From CAZLIC01 sp964559535 (GTDB lineage Bacteria > Pseudomonadota > Alphaproteobacteria > Rhodobacterales > Rhodobacteraceae): a DNA stretch of 8,358 bases. Positions 6,406 to 8,358 of the stretch are shown piece by piece. The translations under genes were made by a program, and so were the position numbers. Under the pieces are notes generated by a model, which made no database searches, had not been told where the DNA came from, and saw only the letters and a list, made by a program, of their open reading frames with translations. Where the stretch lies: NCBI GenBank assembly GCA_964559535.1, contig CAZLIC010000125.1:1-8358 (forward strand), read 5' to 3'. How positions within the stretch are numbered: the stretch's first letter is position 1; each line of letters starts with the position of its first letter.

Positions 6406-7245
6406 ATGGAACAGAATCGCGCTGTACTTGCCTTTGCCACCTTGGGCCACCCCGGCCGTCTGGCGGTGTATCGCCTGCTGATGCGGTTTGCCCCGCAGGG
6501 CGTGCGCCCCACCGAAATGGCCGAAGCCCTGGCGCTGAAGCCCAACACGCTGTCGCACCATCTGGCCGACCTTGCGGCGGCGGGGCTGGTGCGGGTGGAA
6601 CGGCGGGGGCGGTCGCTGTTCTATTCCGTCGATCTGGACACGGCCGAGGGGCTGATCGGCTACCTTGCGCTGGATGTGGGCCGGGCGCGGCCCGACCTGC
6701 TTGCCTCGCTTCTTCTGCCCCGAAAGGACGCCGCCATGCGCGATACCGATTTTGACGTTCTGTTCATCTGTTCGGGCAACTCGGCCCGGTCGATCTTTGC
6801 CGAGGCGCTGTTGCGCGACCTGGGCCGCGGCAAGTTCCAGGCCTTTTCGGCCGGGCACCGGCCGGGCACGGCGCTGAATCCCTTTGCGCTGGAGGTGCTG
6901 GAGCGCAACGGGCACGATGTCTCGGGCCTGCGGTCCAAGCATGTGTCCGAGTTCCAGCAGCCCGGCGCGATCGTGATGGATTTCGTGTTCACCGTCTGCG
7001 ACACCTCGGCGGCCGAGGAATGCCCGCCGTGGCCGGGCCAACCCATCACCGGCCACTGGGGCCTGCCCGACCCGGTGAAGGCGACCGGCACCGATGCCGA
7101 GAAGGCGCTGGTCTTTGCCCAGACCTATGCCACCTTGCGCCGCCGGATCATGGCCTTCGTGGCGCTGCCCTTTGACAGCCTGAGCCGCCTGTCCCTGCAA
7201 TCCCGCGTTGATGCCATCGGCACCGATACGCACGAGAAAGGCTGA
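6406..7245 (+). CDS. ArsR-ArsC fusion: HTH regulator joined to low-molecular-weight-phosphatase-type arsenate reductase
   Basis: A 279-residue two-domain protein. Residues about 5-95 form an ArsR/SmtB winged helix: RPTEMAEALALKPNTLSHHLADL (about 34-56) is the helix-turn-helix and GLVRVERRGRSLFYSV the wing. Residues about 115-255 form a low-molecular-weight phosphatase-type ArsC that should reduce arsenate to arsenite: P-loop CSGNSAR with Cys122 and Arg128, redox cysteines Cys198 and Cys206 (VCDTSAAEEC), and Asp222 in the LPDP motif. Only these three cysteines exist, all in the ArsC half, so the As(III)-binding cysteines of classical ArsR proteins are absent. An internal Met at 6736 (residue 111) begins MRDTDFDVLFIC, like a stand-alone ArsC, suggesting fusion of adjacent genes. 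I chose ATG 6406 over the frame's upstream start at 6328 because AGGA precedes it and the domain begins there. It leads the ars operon; the next gene starts five bases after its stop. Confidence 0.9.
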   Translation: MEQNRAVLAFATLGHPGRLAVYRLLMRFAPQGVRPTEMAEALALKPNTLSHHLADLAAAGLVRVERRGRSLFYSVDLDTAEGLIGYLALDVGRARPDLLASLLLPRKDAAMRDTDFDVLFICSGNSARSIFAEALLRDLGRGKFQAFSAGHRPGTALNPFALEVLERNGHDVSGLRSKHVSEFQQPGAIVMDFVFTVCDTSAAEECPPWPGQPITGHWGLPDPVKATGTDAEKALVFAQTYATLRRRIMAFVALPFDSLSRLSLQSRVDAIGTDTHEKG

Positions 7246-7250
7246 CCCGC

Positions 7251-8261
7251 ATGGCCCGCATTGCACTGAACGGCCTGGGCCGGATTGGCAAGCTTGTGCT
7301 GCGCGATCTGGTGGACAGCGGCGCCGGGGGCGAGGTCGTTCTGCTGAACGATCCCGCAGGGGATGCCGAACAGCACGCGCTGCTGATGGAGTTTGACTCG
7401 GTGCATGGCCGCTGGCGCACGCCGGTGGGCCATGCCGAGGGCGCGCTGGTGCTGGACGGCAAGTCCGTGCGCCTGACGCACGAGAAGACCATCGAGGCGC
7501 TGCCGCTGGCGGACCTGGGCGTCGATCTGGTGATCGACTGCACCGGTGTGTTCAAGACGGCGGCCAAGGTGGCGCCGTATTATGCCGCCGGGGTGCAGAA
7601 GGTGGTGGTCAGCGCGCCGGTGAAGGACGGCGGAGCGCTGAATCTGGTCTATGGGGTGAACCACCACCTGTATGACGGGTCGCAGGCGTTGGTCACGGCG
7701 GCCTCTTGCACCACGAACTGCCTGGCGCCGGTGGTGAAGGTGATCCACGAAAGCCTGGGCATCCGGCACGGGTCGATCACCACGATCCATGACGTGACCA
7801 ATACGCAGACCATCGTGGACCGCCCGGCCAAGGACATGCGCCGCGCCCGGTCGGCGCTGTTGAACCTGATCCCCACCACCACCGGGTCGGCGACGGCGAT
7901 CACGCTGATTTACCCAGAACTGGCGGGGCGGCTGAACGGCCACGCGGTGCGGGTGCCGTTGCTGAACGCCTCGATCACCGACTGCGTGTTCGAGGTGGAC
8001 CGGGCGACGACGGTCGAGGAGGTGAACGCGCTGTTTGCCGCGGCTGCCGCCGAGGGGCCGCTGAAGGGCATCCTGGGGTTCGAGACGCGCGAACTGGTGT
8101 CCAGCGACTTTACCAACGACCCGCGGTCTTCCATCGTGGACGGGCCCTGCACCATGGTGATCAACGGCACGCAGGTGAAGATCTACGCCTGGTACGACAA
8201 CGAATGGGGCTATGCCTGCCGTCTGGCCGACATCACGCGGATGGTGGCGGGGTCGATGTGA
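7251..8261 (+). CDS. gap: ArsJ-associated glyceraldehyde-3-phosphate dehydrogenase
   Basis: The 336-residue protein is a full-length GAPDH. The NAD-binding Rossmann motif NGLGRIG is at residues 7-13, and Asp34 (LLND) fits NAD use. The catalytic cysteine is Cys153 in ASCTTNC, and the partner histidine is His180 in TTIHDVTNTQ. The C-terminus carries the usual WYDNEWGYACRL. In arsenic operons this enzyme accepts arsenate in place of phosphate, giving 1-arseno-3-phosphoglycerate, which ArsJ exports; the compound then breaks down outside the cell. The assignment to this role rather than glycolysis rests on context: it lies five bases after the ArsR-ArsC gene and overlaps arsJ by four bases (GTGA). 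The Shine-Dalgarno GAGAAAGG (7234-7241) lies nine bases before the ATG. A housekeeping or Calvin-cycle copy would be expected beside pgk or cbb genes instead. Confidence 0.93.
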   Translation: MARIALNGLGRIGKLVLRDLVDSGAGGEVVLLNDPAGDAEQHALLMEFDSVHGRWRTPVGHAEGALVLDGKSVRLTHEKTIEALPLADLGVDLVIDCTGVFKTAAKVAPYYAAGVQKVVVSAPVKDGGALNLVYGVNHHLYDGSQALVTAASCTTNCLAPVVKVIHESLGIRHGSITTIHDVTNTQTIVDRPAKDMRRARSALLNLIPTTTGSATAITLIYPELAGRLNGHAVRVPLLNASITDCVFEVDRATTVEEVNALFAAAAAEGPLKGILGFETRELVSSDFTNDPRSSIVDGPCTMVINGTQVKIYAWYDNEWGYACRLADITRMVAGSM

Positions 8262-8358
8262 CCACGGCCAACCCCCTGCGCGCCTATGCGGCGGTGACGG
8301 CGGCCTACTGGGCCTTCATGCTGTCGGACGGCGCGCTGCGGATGCTGGTGCTGCTGCA
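8258..8358 (+). CDS. arsJ: ArsJ organoarsenical efflux permease (5' end only)
   Basis: Only the first 33 codons are in the window; the gene runs off the right edge. Translation from GTG gives MTTANPLRAYAAVTAAYWAFMLSDGALRMLVLL, matching the ArsJ N-terminus as I know it (YWAF-L-DGALRMLV). ArsJ is a major facilitator superfamily permease that exports 1-arseno-3-phosphoglycerate made by the preceding GAPDH. The GTG start overlaps the GAPDH stop codon in a GTGA arrangement, implying translational coupling; an alternative start is not obvious in the visible part. The hydrophobic stretch from about residue 9 would be the start of the first membrane helix. Confidence 0.85.
   Translation, partial: MTTANPLRAYAAVTAAYWAFMLSDGALRMLVLL

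Noticed and set aside
1..8358. CRISPR arrays, tRNA or rRNA genes
   Set aside because: I found no regularly spaced repeats with unique spacers and no cloverleaf or rRNA-like sequence on either strand.

Overview
The window is high-GC DNA with codon use typical of an alphaproteobacterium. A Rhodobacterales-type host (Rhodobacter/Paracoccus relatives) is my best guess from composition and from the ars gene set; no phylogenetic marker is present to prove it. Whether the replicon is a chromosome or a plasmid cannot be decided here.

Layout. Positions 1-513 are non-coding, with G-runs followed by a very C-rich, G-poor stretch. Positions 514-4949 (+) hold a two-gene type III restriction-modification system: mod (DNA methyltransferase) and res (helicase/nuclease), joined by an ATGA overlap. 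A stem-loop at 4956-4989 separates res from a convergent minus-strand pair: a serine recombinase (5795-5184) and, one base downstream of it, a 59-residue hydrophobic protein (5182-5003). The recombinase has a good sigma-70-like promoter embedded in a cluster of GTTCG-core repeats (5808-5892), which may be an operator and/or a recombination site. Positions 5893-6387 are non-coding with several inverted repeats. From 6406 to the right edge lies an arsenic operon: an ArsR-ArsC fusion, the ArsJ-associated GAPDH, and the start of arsJ, with a 16-bp perfect palindrome overlapping the ribosome binding site of the first gene.

How the genes work together. Mod methylates host DNA and, with Res, cleaves unmodified incoming DNA. 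The recombinase plus the repeat cluster looks like a small resolution or inversion module, which would suit a plasmid or mobile island. The ars operon handles arsenate by two routes. The ArsC half of the fusion should reduce As(V) to As(III). GAPDH should form 1-arseno-3-phosphoglycerate, which ArsJ exports. No As(III) efflux gene is seen before the window ends.

Most noteworthy points: the ArsR half of the fusion has no cysteine at all, so it cannot sense As(III) as classical ArsR proteins do; the central part of mod has markedly lower GC than its flanks, suggesting an exchanged target recognition domain; and the recombinase promoter is overlaid by iterated repeats and followed by an uncharacterised small membrane protein.
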